A stretch of DNA of 64,000 bases from an uncultured Saprospiraceae bacterium (GCA_938045585.1 CALIAU010000020.1:122767-186766); one strand, 5' to 3'. Counted from the stretch's first letter, positions 8,700 through 18,876 are shown. Made by a program: numbers and translations. The notes: generated from the sequence alone by a model not told the origin.

Positions 8700-11600
8700 A
8701 TGAAAAATTTTAAATATATTTTGCTTTTTGTTTTTGTCGCTTTCTTATTTGCCTGCCAAAAAGATGGGGACAAGTCAGGCAATACCGACTTAGATAGGCC
8801 CTTCGTTTTTAGATCTGTCCTTGATGGGAAACCAAGGATGTTGAGCATAGGATTAAGCCCAGATAAGTTTATTGCATATAGCACTGTGGATGGTTCTATG
8901 TACAAGGCTTGGAAGGGATTAATTAATATGGATGGTGCGGTATTCACAGGTGCACATGGACCACAGCCAACGACTGTTGGTGACATGTATGTTGTTAATA
9001 AGCATGACCAGCCTTGGACTCTTATGAAGGAGGGCAAAATGCAGGCAAGCAGTTATCAATATCGAGGGCATAAATTTGTGGACGGTGCAGCTGTTCTCAT
9101 GCATTCATTACAAGAGCAGGGTACACAAAACATTTTTCATATTGATGAACGGGTAAGTTTAGAAAACACAGAAAAAGGTGAAGAATTAAAACGCAGTTTT
9201 TCTACAGAGAATCTAAAGGATGGATATTCTCTCTTGCTAAAAACAAACGCTTCTTCTATTGTGGATAAAGCTCAGTGGTATTCGGATGGAAATCTAAGGA
9301 TAAATGGAGAAAAAGATGTAGAATTTGAAGGAAGAAGTTTTATGGATCTAAGTGGTACACTTGAAATAAGTCAAACACCTGTCTCTTTGAGTATGCGTCT
9401 ACTAGATGCTACAATAGAAGACCCAAATTTAGATGACGGCTTTGACAGAAATGACAGCAACCTTCCTTTAGGAGCACAGTTGATTGCAAAAAACGATTGT
9501 AAGACCTGTCATAATAAAAGCAAAAACACAGTAGGTCCAGCCTATATAGCTATTGCAAAAAAATATGAACATAATGATGGTAATATCGTCTCTCTTGCCA
9601 ACAAGATAAAAAGCGGTGGTTCTGGAATCTGGGGCCAACAAGAAATGACGCCGCATCCAGAGATTCCAGATGAGGATATTAAAGAAATGATGAAATACAT
9701 TTTTAGTTTAGCAGACTTTGATGGTGTTGCTAGTTCCTCTGTAAACGAGGTAGAAATGATGTCTCCATCTACAACTGTAAATTCTGATGACCTAGGGCCT
9801 GGTGCTGTGACACGTATTTATGAAATTGCAAGCACCCAGGGTACTGTTCCAAAAAACATGGAGAGTAAAAAAGCCATTCAAGGAGGCATCCTTCCTAACT
9901 GGGACAATTTAGAGGGAAATGATTTTAAAGATCTTACTGATAATTTTGCACTATTGTCTGAGGGTTATATAGAAATAAAAGAGGATGGTATATATGGAAT
10001 GCGCCTATGGAGTGACGACGGTTCTGTTCTATATTTAAACGGTAAAAAAATCATTGATAATGACGGTTTGCATGGCACAGAAATGCGTGAAGCACAGGTA
10101 GGTTTAAAAAAAGGATTTCATGCATTCCGTCTTGAGTTCTTCCAAGGTGGAGGAGGTAAGATGTTATCATGGAATATCAAACCACCGGGTGCACCTGCAT
10201 GGAGGGTTGTTCCGACAGAAATGGTATCGCATGATAGAAAAAAACAAAGCGATTTGCTGGGACTGCAGTTACCAATGTCTATAATGTCTCTGACACCGGG
10301 GGATAAATCGCCTCTTGCCGGAGTACATCCTTCTTTTACATTAACGCAGGCACGTCCAGATGACTTTATGCCGAAGGTTGGAGGTCTAGACTTTCTTCCT
10401 GATGGTAGAGCAGTAGTAAGCACCTGGGATACGGACGGTGCAGTGTATATCGTAGACGGGGTAAGCAGTGGTGATCCGTCGAAAATGTCAACTAAGAAAA
10501 TTGCATCCGGGCTCGCGGAACCATTGGGAGTAAAAGTGATTGGTGATGACATCTATGTGATGCAGAAACAAGAAATGACTAAACTAATAGATACAGATGG
10601 AGATGATATTATCGATGAATTCAGAGCCTTATCAAATGACTGGGGTGTGTCTGCAAATTTTCATGAATTTGGGTTTGGTTTAGAAGAACAGGATGGTTAT
10701 TTGTATGCAAATCTTGCTACCGGCATTATGCCGGGAGGTGCTGGTATGGTGAACCAACATAAGGATAGAGGATCAGTGATTCGCGTTAATATAGCAGATG
10801 GAAGTCTTGAAAAAGTAGCCAATGGATTGCGTACTCCAAATGGAATTGGGAAGGGATATAATGGTGAATTATTTATAGCTGATAATCAGGGTGACTGGTT
10901 ACCTGCAAGTAAGATAGTCCATGTGCAAGAAGGCAGTTGGTATGGTTCCAGAGCTGTTGACTTTGAGGGAACAGCCAATTTAAAAGAAGACAAACCGGTA
11001 GTATGGTTACCGCAGGATGAAATTGGAAATTCGCCTTCAACACCTGGCCCTTTAAATGTAGGTCCTTACAAAAACCAAATGATCCATGGTGAGGTAACGC
11101 ACGGTGGTATCAAGCGTGTGTTTGTGGAAGAGGTAAATGGAAAACTGCAGGGCTGTTTATTTCGCTTTACGCAGGGATTAGAAGCTGGGGTAAATAGGAT
11201 TTCATGGGCTCCAGATGGTGCTCTTCTTGTTGGTGGTATTGGTAATCCAGGTAACTGGCAGCATAATGGTAAAAACTGGTACGGTTTGCAACGATTAGAA
11301 TATAATGGGGAATCTACCTTTGAAATATTAGCTGTTCGAGCAAAGTCGAATGGAGTCGAATTAGAATTTACGGAGGCTCTCCGTGCAGGTGATGGATGGA
11401 ATCCAGAAGATTATGAAGTACGCCAATGGCAATATGTACCCACTGCTGCTTATGGTGGCCCTAAGGTAGGTGATAAACAATTGCAAGTAAAATCAGCGCA
11501 TGTTTCAGAGGATAGAAAAAAGGTGTTTCTAGAGCTTGCGGGTATGCAAGAAGATCGTGTTGTCTATGTGCGCCTTATAGAGAAGTTTGTAAGTGAAGAA

Positions 11601-12341
11601 TCACATTCACTCTGGTCTTCTGAAGCCTGGTATACTATGAATTCTATACCCAGAGGTCAAAATGGCTTCGTAGGAAAAAACAGACCTGAAAAAGGAAGGT
11701 CTAATAGTCTTACTGTAGCAGAAAAAGCGGCGGGATGGACACTTTTATTTGATGGAAATTCTTTGGACAGTTGGAGGACGTATAAGGGCGGTCCTATTAG
11801 TAATAGATGGTCAGCTACTGATGGTACTTTACATTTTAATCCAACAATTGAGGGTCCTGGTGGAGATATCATGACTAAGGAAACGTATCAAGACTTTGAA
11901 CTTGCCTTAGAGTGGAAAATTCAAAACTGTGGGAATAGTGGGATTTTCTATAATGTTGTTGTTGATGATGCATACGATAATGTTTGGGAAACGGGGCCAG
12001 AAATGCAGGTTCTCGATAATATTTGTCATCCAGATACGAAGTATGTAACGCACCGGGCAGGAGACTTGTATGATATGATCGAATGTACGTTCTCTACGGT
12101 TAAGCCTGCAGGATCTTGGAATAAGATTATGATAAAATCAAATAAAGGAGAAGTAGAGTTTTGGATGAATGGGTATAAGGTTGTGGCGTTTACCATGCAC
12201 AATGACAAATGGAAAGAAATGATTGCCAATAGTAAGTTTAAAGACATGCCAGGTTTTGGATTAGCAAAGGCAGGTCACATAGCTTTACAAGATCATGGGG
12301 ATAAGGTGTGGTTTAGAAATATAAAAATCAAAAAACTGTAG
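8700..12341 (+). CDS. multidomain lipoprotein: cytochrome c, PA14, sorbosone-dehydrogenase-like, DUF1080
   Basis: A 1213-residue lipoprotein (MKNFKYILLFVFVAFLFAC, lipobox Cys19). Domains in order: a beta-rich N-terminal region; a c-type cytochrome domain with the heme motif CKTCH at 267-271 and candidate distal ligands in GIWGQQEMTPHPEI; a PA14-like carbohydrate-binding domain (about 399-500); a glucose/sorbosone dehydrogenase-like propeller (about 555-870, starting at the GGLDFLPDGRAVVSTWDTDG segment); and a C-terminal DUF1080/3-keto-disaccharide hydrolase-like lectin fold (about 1010-1213, starting GWTLLFDGNSLDSW). The layout suggests a surface or periplasmic enzyme that binds a glycan, oxidises it and passes electrons to heme. 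An MFS sugar transporter follows 39 bases later. The exact substrate is unknown. Confidence 0.85.
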   Translation: MKNFKYILLFVFVAFLFACQKDGDKSGNTDLDRPFVFRSVLDGKPRMLSIGLSPDKFIAYSTVDGSMYKAWKGLINMDGAVFTGAHGPQPTTVGDMYVVNKHDQPWTLMKEGKMQASSYQYRGHKFVDGAAVLMHSLQEQGTQNIFHIDERVSLENTEKGEELKRSFSTENLKDGYSLLLKTNASSIVDKAQWYSDGNLRINGEKDVEFEGRSFMDLSGTLEISQTPVSLSMRLLDATIEDPNLDDGFDRNDSNLPLGAQLIAKNDCKTCHNKSKNTVGPAYIAIAKKYEHNDGNIVSLANKIKSGGSGIWGQQEMTPHPEIPDEDIKEMMKYIFSLADFDGVASSSVNEVEMMSPSTTVNSDDLGPGAVTRIYEIASTQGTVPKNMESKKAIQGGILPNWDNLEGNDFKDLTDNFALLSEGYIEIKEDGIYGMRLWSDDGSVLYLNGKKIIDNDGLHGTEMREAQVGLKKGFHAFRLEFFQGGGGKMLSWNIKPPGAPAWRVVPTEMVSHDRKKQSDLLGLQLPMSIMSLTPGDKSPLAGVHPSFTLTQARPDDFMPKVGGLDFLPDGRAVVSTWDTDGAVYIVDGVSSGDPSKMSTKKIASGLAEPLGVKVIGDDIYVMQKQEMTKLIDTDGDDIIDEFRALSNDWGVSANFHEFGFGLEEQDGYLYANLATGIMPGGAGMVNQHKDRGSVIRVNIADGSLEKVANGLRTPNGIGKGYNGELFIADNQGDWLPASKIVHVQEGSWYGSRAVDFEGTANLKEDKPVVWLPQDEIGNSPSTPGPLNVGPYKNQMIHGEVTHGGIKRVFVEEVNGKLQGCLFRFTQGLEAGVNRISWAPDGALLVGGIGNPGNWQHNGKNWYGLQRLEYNGESTFEILAVRAKSNGVELEFTEALRAGDGWNPEDYEVRQWQYVPTAAYGGPKVGDKQLQVKSAHVSEDRKKVFLELAGMQEDRVVYVRLIEKFVSEESHSLWSSEAWYTMNSIPRGQNGFVGKNRPEKGRSNSLTVAEKAAGWTLLFDGNSLDSWRTYKGGPISNRWSATDGTLHFNPTIEGPGGDIMTKETYQDFELALEWKIQNCGNSGIFYNVVVDDAYDNVWETGPEMQVLDNICHPDTKYVTHRAGDLYDMIECTFSTVKPAGSWNKIMIKSNKGEVEFWMNGYKVVAFTMHNDKWKEMIANSKFKDMPGFGLAKAGHIALQDHGDKVWFRNIKIKKL

Positions 12342-12380
12342 GCATTTATTATTTTGTAAAAGACAATCAAAACAAAAGCT

Positions 12381-13586
12381 ATGGAAAACAATTCAAGATT
12401 ATTTAATGCGAGCTGTATTGCCCTGACAGTAACTGCAATGACCTTTGCCATTCGTGCAGGGATACTTAACCAACTCAATGTAGATTTTGATCTAAACAAC
12501 ACACAATTAGGTTGGGTTAACTCTATGGCATTTCTTGGTTTTCCCATAGCAATGATTATTGGGGGCCTTTTATATAATTCTGTAGGACCAAGAAAGTTAA
12601 TGTGGTTAGCCTTTATTGGACATTTATTGGGACTGATACTTACTATTTTTGCCTCTGGCTTTTGGACGCTTATTATTTCTACCTTCTTTATTGGATTTGC
12701 AAATGGATCTGTGGAGGCGGCATGTAATCCTATGATTGCAGATATGTATCCAGAAAAGAAAACCGCAATGCTAAATAAGTTTCATGTTTGGTTTCCTGGC
12801 GGTATTGTAGTCGGTGCCCTTGTTTCCAAGTTTATGACGGGTGCGGATCTAGGCTGGCAAATGCAGATTGCTGTGATGCTTATTCCTACATTTATCTATG
12901 CCTTTTTGATATTCGGGCAGAAATTTCCTGAAACAAAAGAATTGGAATCGGATACTGGTGAAAACATAAAAGGACTTTTCACTCCCCTATTTTTCTTTAT
13001 AGCCATATGTATGACCATTACTGCAACCTCCGAATTAGGAACACAGCAATGGGTTGAGAAAATCTTAGCCAATCAGGGTGCGAGTCCGATGTTGGTACTG
13101 GCATTATGGGCTGGCGTTATGGCCCTGGGTCGGTTTTTTGCAGGACCTGTTATACACAAATTAAATCCAGTAGGTGTATTATTTGCTTCAGCAATTATTT
13201 CTACGCTCGGAATTTTTCTCTTATTAAACACCACGGGATCCATGACCTATCTAGCAACGATAGTATTTGCTATGGGTCTTACCTACTTCTGGCCAACGAT
13301 GATTGGATTTACTGGAGAGTATCTTCCTAAGACGGGAGCACTTGGTATGTCCTTGGTTGGAGGAGCTGGTATGTTTGCACTTACTATATGGAACCCAATT
13401 ATTGGGGGATGGTTAGATGATGCGAAAGAGACTGCACTCGCTTCTGGTTTATCTGGCGATGCTGCAGACTTGGCAGCTGGACAGGCGACCTTAGATAATC
13501 TAGCTTGGTTTCCGTTTGTATTGATTATACTCTTTGGGCTCCTGTATTTTTATATGCGCAGTCGGGATTTTAAGCCTGTGGTATAA
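12381..13586 (+). CDS. MFS transporter, sugar-permease type
   Basis: A 401-residue major facilitator protein with about 12 hydrophobic helices. A typical A-like loop (GGLLYNSVGPRKLMW) follows helix 2, and charged residues in helices 1, 4 and 7 suggest proton-coupled substrate transport. The overall look (NQLNVDFDLNNTQLGWVNSM and the PMIADMYPEKKTAMLNKFH loop) resembles FucP-like and related sugar permeases of Bacteroidota. It lies 39 bases after the cytochrome/DUF1080 lipoprotein and is probably co-transcribed, so it may import the sugar released or oxidised by that protein. Substrate assignment is inference. Confidence 0.8.
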   Translation: MENNSRLFNASCIALTVTAMTFAIRAGILNQLNVDFDLNNTQLGWVNSMAFLGFPIAMIIGGLLYNSVGPRKLMWLAFIGHLLGLILTIFASGFWTLIISTFFIGFANGSVEAACNPMIADMYPEKKTAMLNKFHVWFPGGIVVGALVSKFMTGADLGWQMQIAVMLIPTFIYAFLIFGQKFPETKELESDTGENIKGLFTPLFFFIAICMTITATSELGTQQWVEKILANQGASPMLVLALWAGVMALGRFFAGPVIHKLNPVGVLFASAIISTLGIFLLLNTTGSMTYLATIVFAMGLTYFWPTMIGFTGEYLPKTGALGMSLVGGAGMFALTIWNPIIGGWLDDAKETALASGLSGDAADLAAGQATLDNLAWFPFVLIILFGLLYFYMRSRDFKPVV

Positions 13587-13715
13587 GTATTTTGATTTAA
13601 GAAGTATTTTTATAAAAATAACTGCTTACTCTTGGTTACCTTTTCTTCTTTGCCGTTATTCATTATTGTCTAGAACAAGGAAAGCGTAATCCATCAAAAA
13701 ATAATTAAATCAATA

Positions 13716-14180
13716 ATGGCCATGCAAATCAAGTATATATTAAGCTGTACTCTAGTCATTTTTCTTAGTCTTAGAGTTAGTGCTCAAGAAATTTCAACAT
13801 TCAACGGACTTTGGGGTGCCGAATTTTATCAAGACAATCAAGAGATCTCTAAATCTGAATTGGAGAGTTTATTAAAAACAAATCCAGAAGCATATAGTAT
13901 GTGGAACAAGCACAAAAGGTATACAGGCTTCGGCATAATATCAGCTGGGGTACAAATTGGATTTGGGGCTTGGTATATCATGCGTCGGAAAGATGATGAA
14001 AGCATAGCTGTTCCATTTATTGGTTTCGCTGCCGCAACTGCAACTACTATTGTCTTTATCATTTCTGCAGATAGTCATAAGAAAAATGCTTTTTTAAATT
14101 ATAATCAGGGCTTAGATGAGGGTGTAAGTTTAAAACTAGGACCCACGTATAATGGATATGGTTTTGTGTATAGTTTTTAA
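13716..14180 (+). CDS. small exported or membrane protein, unknown
   Basis: A 154-residue protein I do not recognise. It has an N-terminal signal sequence (MAMQIKYILSCTLVIFLSLRVSAQ; the start could equally be the Met at codon 3). After a polar segment come two hydrophobic stretches, GFGIISAGVQIGFGAWYIM and IGFAAATATTIVFIIS, joined by a charged RRKDDES loop. This looks like a small membrane protein with a helical hairpin. It stands alone between the MFS gene and the ParDE pair with no operon partner. Confidence 0.5.
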   Translation: MAMQIKYILSCTLVIFLSLRVSAQEISTFNGLWGAEFYQDNQEISKSELESLLKTNPEAYSMWNKHKRYTGFGIISAGVQIGFGAWYIMRRKDDESIAVPFIGFAAATATTIVFIISADSHKKNAFLNYNQGLDEGVSLKLGPTYNGYGFVYSF

Positions 14181-14294
14181 AGACGCAATGAGTAAGCTAT
14201 TCTAGACTTTCAAGTGTTACGCAACGAGACTTGCTAAGTAATATACTGACCGAATCTAAAATTTTAACAGAAATCTAATAAATCGTGTCTTGCT

Positions 14295-14319
14295 AATATT
14301 ACCAAAAATTGGTAATATT
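14295..14319. promoter_or_regulatory. palindromic operator in front of parDE
   Basis: A perfect inverted repeat with 10-base arms AATATTACCA and TGGTAATATT around a 5-base spacer, ending 16 bases before the GTG start of the antitoxin gene. ParD-type ribbon-helix-helix antitoxins bind such palindromes as dimers and repress their own operon. The position and symmetry make this the likely autoregulatory operator. Confidence 0.75.
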
Positions 14320-14335
14320 GATAAAAATATAAATT

Positions 14336-14578
14336 GTGAGTAAAAACACATCGGTAGCCTTAGGCAATCACTTCAATGATTTCGTAAAAAATAGAGTTAA
14401 TGAAGGACGTTACAAAAATGCTAGTGAAGTTATAAGAGCAGGTTTAAGATTGTTAGAAGAGGAGGAACAAAAATTCTATGCTTTGAGATCTGCCATTGAA
14501 GCAGGAATTGAAAGTGGAGTAGCGCTAAACTTTGATCCGGACAAACATCTTGAAAAGCTAAAAAGATTGAAGAAGTAA
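14336..14578 (+). CDS. parD: ParD-family antitoxin (ribbon-helix-helix)
   Basis: An 80-residue type II antitoxin of the ParD/CopG group. The N-terminal strand and helices (SVALGNHFNDFVKNRVNEGR, then YKNASEVIRAGLRLLEEEE) form the ribbon-helix-helix DNA-binding fold, and the tail (ALNFDPDKHLEKLKRLKK) is the part that wraps the toxin. The start is GTG. Its stop codon directly abuts the ATG of parE, so the two are translationally linked. A palindromic operator lies just upstream, consistent with autoregulation. Confidence 0.9.
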   Translation: MSKNTSVALGNHFNDFVKNRVNEGRYKNASEVIRAGLRLLEEEEQKFYALRSAIEAGIESGVALNFDPDKHLEKLKRLKK

Positions 14579-14878
14579 ATGGCTAAATTTGATCTTACCA
14601 AGACAGCATTAAAGGATCTTTCTGGAATTTGGGAATATACCTTTGATACTTGGTCGGAAAAGCAAGCCGATACATACTACAGACAAATCCTCTCTGAATG
14701 CAAACGACTTTCAAAAAGGCCTGAAGATGGAAAATCTTATCAAGGATTAGTCGAATCTTTAAGAGGGAAAAAAATAAACAAGCATATAATTTTCTATAGA
14801 GTTCTTGGTAAACAACATATTGAAGTCGCTAGAATACTCCACGAGCGAATGGATTTGAAAAGCAGAATTGCTGAATGA
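14579..14878 (+). CDS. parE: ParE-family toxin
   Basis: A 99-residue member of the RelE/ParE superfamily, cognate to the antitoxin immediately before it with no spacer. The N-terminus (FDLTKTALKDLSGIWEYTFD) and the helix-strand pattern QADTYYRQILSECKRLSKRP then KHIIFYRV and IEVARILHERMD match ParE, which blocks growth by poisoning DNA gyrase; family members that act otherwise exist. Length and key basic/aromatic residues look intact, so the pair is probably functional. Confidence 0.9.
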   Translation: MAKFDLTKTALKDLSGIWEYTFDTWSEKQADTYYRQILSECKRLSKRPEDGKSYQGLVESLRGKKINKHIIFYRVLGKQHIEVARILHERMDLKSRIAE

Positions 14879-15181
14879 AATTCAAAGTAAATTGTTTTAT
14901 TTGAATAGAGCGTCTTAGTAAGGATGCCAGCTCCCCATAACAATACCTAGATGAGGTCAAATTCTTTTGTTTGTTTTAAGAAGGGAAGAGTTCAGCATTG
15001 GCATTAATTTCTTAATATTTTTAATGGTGAGCATGAGCAAGAAGACGGCGCATTGAAAAATCACTAAATACCAGACACTAGACTTTTTTGTAAGTCAAAT
15101 AAGAAATATTCCTATATGTCCTGCCCTATTTCCTCAGATAAAATTTAGCTTTGCACTTTGTAATCTAAATCTGAATCCGCA
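14879..15181. other. 303-bp intergenic region between parE and purL
   Basis: I see no gene here. An A/T-rich imperfect hairpin directly follows the parE stop (14880-14906, arms ATTCAAA and TTTGAAT) and may weakly terminate the toxin-antitoxin transcript. The purL promoter should lie in the last 100 bases, but I cannot point to a convincing box. Confidence 0.4.
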
Positions 15182-18100
15182 ATGATCCTATTCTTCAGAA
15201 AGGACCCCTCAACTTTATTTGCATTACAAAGTTCAGCGCCCCTTAGCACCGAAAATATTTCTAAACTCTCTTGGTTGTTTGCTGGAGCCAAAGCTCTAGA
15301 TACTGATGAGGTTCAGGGCAGTTTCATTGGGCCACGAGCCGCTATGATAAGTCCCTGGTCAACAAATGCCGTTGAGATAACTCAGAATATGGATATTCAA
15401 GGCATTATCCGAATTGAAAAATATCTAGATATTCAGGATGGGCCTGCGGATTATGATCCTATGCTTTCCCAAAAATTTAATGTTTTGGATCAGAAACTAT
15501 TTGAGATTGATGTAGAGCCTGAAGCTATTTTGAAAATAGATGATATAGCAAGGTATAATGCAGAAGAGGGATTAGCACTCAATGAAGAAGAAATAGAATA
15601 TCTCAATGCACTTTCCACAAGACTAGGACGAAAATTAACGGACTCCGAAGTTTTTGGTTTTTCACAGGTAAACAGTGAACACTGTAGACACAAGATATTT
15701 AATGGCAGTTTTATCATAGATGGTGAAGAAAAACCTAGCTCCCTATTTAAGCTGATCAAAGAAACATCTAAGGTTAATCCAAATGGAATTGTTTCAGCAT
15801 ATAAGGATAATGTAGCCTTTGTAAAAGGACCACGCGTTGAGCAGTTTGCTCCTGAACAGGCAGAACTACCCACGTATTATAAGGTCACTGAATTTGACTC
15901 TGTGCTTTCACTAAAAGCAGAAACACATAACTTCCCTACTACTGTAGAACCCTTTAACGGAGCAGCAACTGGTTCAGGTGGAGAAATACGCGACAGGCTA
16001 GCAGGTGGGCAGGGTTCCTTGCCCTTAGCAGGTACTGCTGTATATATGACCTCCTATTCAAGAATAAAAGAAGATAGACCCTGGGAAAAGGCGATGGATG
16101 CCCGTGATTGGTTGTACCAAACACCAATGGACATACTCATCAAAGCCTCCAATGGTGCTTCCGACTTTGGAAATAAATTTGGTCAGCCACTTATCACTGG
16201 TTCCTTACTCACCTTTGAGCATTCTGAGAATGGAAAGAAGATTGGATTCGATAAGGTAATTATGCAGGCGGGAGGAATTGGCTATGGTAAGGCATCCCAG
16301 GCACAAAAAGCGAAACCTAAGGCAGGAGATAAGATTGTCATCTTAGGAGGGGATAATTATAGGATAGGTATGGGTGGAGCGGCAGTATCTTCTGCGGACA
16401 CGGGTGAGTTCTCGACAGGCATAGAACTAAATGCTGTTCAGCGATCCAATCCTGAAATGCAAAAACGTGCTGCCAATACCATTCGCGGTATGGTAGAAAA
16501 CGCAAGCAACCCAATTGTGTCCATTCACGATCACGGTGCAGGAGGTCATTTAAATTGTTTGTCTGAACTTGTAGAAGAAACAGGAGGAAAAATTGATCTC
16601 AATGCCTTACCAATTGGAGACCCTACCCTTTCAGCAAAAGAAATCATTGGAAACGAATCACAAGAACGTATGGGTTTGGTGATAGATCCTAAAGACTATC
16701 CTATTCTTAAACAGGTGGCAGAGCGTGAGCGGTCCCCTATCTATATGGTCGGTGAGGTAACAGGTGATAATACGTTTAGTTTTGAAGGAAAGGGAGAAAG
16801 TCCCATGCACCTAGCCCTAAGTGATATGTTTGGTTCCAGTCCTAAAACGGTGATGCAAGACAGCACTCAAACTGCAAAATTTTCTGCACTAGAATATTCA
16901 GAAGATAAGATCCAAGAATACATCCGTGCTGTTTTAAAACTAGAAGCAGTTGCATGTAAGGATTGGTTGACAAATAAGGTAGATCGTTGTGTTGGAGGAA
17001 GGGTAGCCAAGCAACAATGTGTGGGTCCTTTACAATTACCACTTAATAATTGTGGTGTCATGGCCCTGGACTACGGAAGCACAGATGGCGTTGCGACCTC
17101 CATTGGACATGCACCTATAAGCGGTCTAATCGATCCAAAGGCAGGAGCAATGAATGCAATAGCTGAGGCCTTGACAAATTTAGTGTGGGCACCCTTAAAA
17201 GAAAACTTAAAATCCGTTTCCCTATCAGCCAATTGGATGTGGCCTTGTAAAAACCCAGGGGAGGATGCTCGATTATATGCGGCAGTAGAAGCGGTATCAG
17301 AATTTGCTATTGCACTGGGTATAAATGTTCCCACAGGAAAGGACTCGCTTTCTATGGCACAAAAGTATAAGAATGAAACAGTGCTTGCTCCTGGGACGGT
17401 GGTCATCTCTAGCGTAGGGCATTGCAGCGATATCAATAAAATAGTAGAACCTGTCTTGAAAAAAGATGGTGGGGATATAATCTACATAAACATGTCGGCG
17501 GATGCTTTGCAGTTGGGGGGTTCTTCTTTTGCACAAACATTAAACAAACTGGGCGATGTTGCACCAAGCATTAAAGACCAAGAAGGCTTTGCAAAAACCT
17601 TTGACGTGGTACAGATGGCGATCAAAGAAGACATGGTGGCAGCTGGTCACGATATTTCCGCAGGAGGTCTACTGACCTGTTTGCTTGAAATGTGTTTTGC
17701 TGATCCGAGTATAGGTGCAAGCATTGACCTCAGTAGTATTCAGGAAGAAGATCTTGTAAAGATACTCTTCGCAGAAAACGCGGGCATTCTTATACAGGCG
17801 AAGGATGCAGGTCTACCAAACTTATTAGCTAAACACAAGATTGAATATCATACGATAGGAAAGGCATCTTTTATTCCCAGCCTACAATTAAAACATAAGG
17901 GTGCACAGCATACATTTAATATTGCGGAATTGCGTGATGCATGGTTTGAGACCTCTTTCTTATTAGATGATAAGCAGACTGCTCATGGACTAGCCAAGAA
18001 GCGTTTTGCAAATTATAAGAATCAATCCTTACGCTTTTCATTTCCATCCCACTTTACTGGAGAATTACCAGAATTAAGTAAGCTAAGAAACAAACCTAAG

Positions 18101-18835
18101 GCTGGTGTGCTTAGAGAGAAAGGGAGTAATTCCGAACGAGAGTTAGCCAATTCTTTATATAGGGCAGGTTTTGAGGTGAAGGATATCCACATGACAGATC
18201 TTGTGCACGGAAGGGAGGATTTAAGTGAGATACAATTTTTAGGCGCCGTTGGCGGATTTTCAAATAGTGATGTCTTAGGTTCCGCCAAAGGATGGGCAGG
18301 TGCATTTAAGTATAATGATTTGGCGCGGGAAGCCTTAGAGAAGTTTTTTGCACGCGAGGATACACTTTCTATAGGTATCTGTAATGGCTGCCAATTGTTT
18401 TTAGAGCTGGATTTAATAAATCCAGATCACAAACAATTATCAAAGATGACTTTTAACGATTCTCATAAGCATGAAAGCAATTTTACTTCTGTAGTCATAC
18501 AGAAGAATAATTCTGTCATGATGCGGAACTTGGAGGGTGCCACTCTGGGTGTATGGATTTCACATGGTGAAGGAAAATTTAGCTTACCTCAAAAAGAAGA
18601 ATCCTATAATATTGTTGCCAAGTATGGCTACGCCGACTATCCTGCCAATCCGAATGGCAGCGATTACAATACAGCCATGTTAGCAAGTGATGATGGCAGA
18701 CACCTGGCAACCATGCCACATATCGAACGTTCCTTTTATCCTTGGAATTGGGCACACTATCCAGAAGGAAGAACAGATGCGGTAAGTCCTTGGGTGCAGG
18801 CCTTTGTGAATGCTAGGAAGTGGTTACTAAGGTAG
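15182..18835 (+). CDS. purL: phosphoribosylformylglycinamidine synthase (single-chain PurL)
   Basis: Fourth step of purine biosynthesis: FGAR plus glutamine and ATP to FGAM. This is the long single-chain form (1217 aa) with an N-terminal PurS-like region, a linker, two AIRS-like ATP-binding halves, and a C-terminal class I glutamine amidotransferase. Visible marks are QVNSEHCRHKIFNG in the linker region, LKAETHNFPTTVEPFNGAAT, HDHGAGGH and SAGGLLTCLLEM in the synthase halves, and in the glutaminase domain GICNGCQ with nucleophile Cys1067 and the HGEG motif with His1128 and Glu1130. All catalytic residues are present. Standalone gene; the ATG at 15182 gives the expected N-terminus. Confidence 0.97.
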   Translation: MILFFRKDPSTLFALQSSAPLSTENISKLSWLFAGAKALDTDEVQGSFIGPRAAMISPWSTNAVEITQNMDIQGIIRIEKYLDIQDGPADYDPMLSQKFNVLDQKLFEIDVEPEAILKIDDIARYNAEEGLALNEEEIEYLNALSTRLGRKLTDSEVFGFSQVNSEHCRHKIFNGSFIIDGEEKPSSLFKLIKETSKVNPNGIVSAYKDNVAFVKGPRVEQFAPEQAELPTYYKVTEFDSVLSLKAETHNFPTTVEPFNGAATGSGGEIRDRLAGGQGSLPLAGTAVYMTSYSRIKEDRPWEKAMDARDWLYQTPMDILIKASNGASDFGNKFGQPLITGSLLTFEHSENGKKIGFDKVIMQAGGIGYGKASQAQKAKPKAGDKIVILGGDNYRIGMGGAAVSSADTGEFSTGIELNAVQRSNPEMQKRAANTIRGMVENASNPIVSIHDHGAGGHLNCLSELVEETGGKIDLNALPIGDPTLSAKEIIGNESQERMGLVIDPKDYPILKQVAERERSPIYMVGEVTGDNTFSFEGKGESPMHLALSDMFGSSPKTVMQDSTQTAKFSALEYSEDKIQEYIRAVLKLEAVACKDWLTNKVDRCVGGRVAKQQCVGPLQLPLNNCGVMALDYGSTDGVATSIGHAPISGLIDPKAGAMNAIAEALTNLVWAPLKENLKSVSLSANWMWPCKNPGEDARLYAAVEAVSEFAIALGINVPTGKDSLSMAQKYKNETVLAPGTVVISSVGHCSDINKIVEPVLKKDGGDIIYINMSADALQLGGSSFAQTLNKLGDVAPSIKDQEGFAKTFDVVQMAIKEDMVAAGHDISAGGLLTCLLEMCFADPSIGASIDLSSIQEEDLVKILFAENAGILIQAKDAGLPNLLAKHKIEYHTIGKASFIPSLQLKHKGAQHTFNIAELRDAWFETSFLLDDKQTAHGLAKKRFANYKNQSLRFSFPSHFTGELPELSKLRNKPKAGVLREKGSNSERELANSLYRAGFEVKDIHMTDLVHGREDLSEIQFLGAVGGFSNSDVLGSAKGWAGAFKYNDLAREALEKFFAREDTLSIGICNGCQLFLELDLINPDHKQLSKMTFNDSHKHESNFTSVVIQKNNSVMMRNLEGATLGVWISHGEGKFSLPQKEESYNIVAKYGYADYPANPNGSDYNTAMLASDDGRHLATMPHIERSFYPWNWAHYPEGRTDAVSPWVQAFVNARKWLLR

Positions 18836-18876
18836 CGACCAGAGCTCGCAGGGTTTCCGCTGCGCTGGTGTCATGG

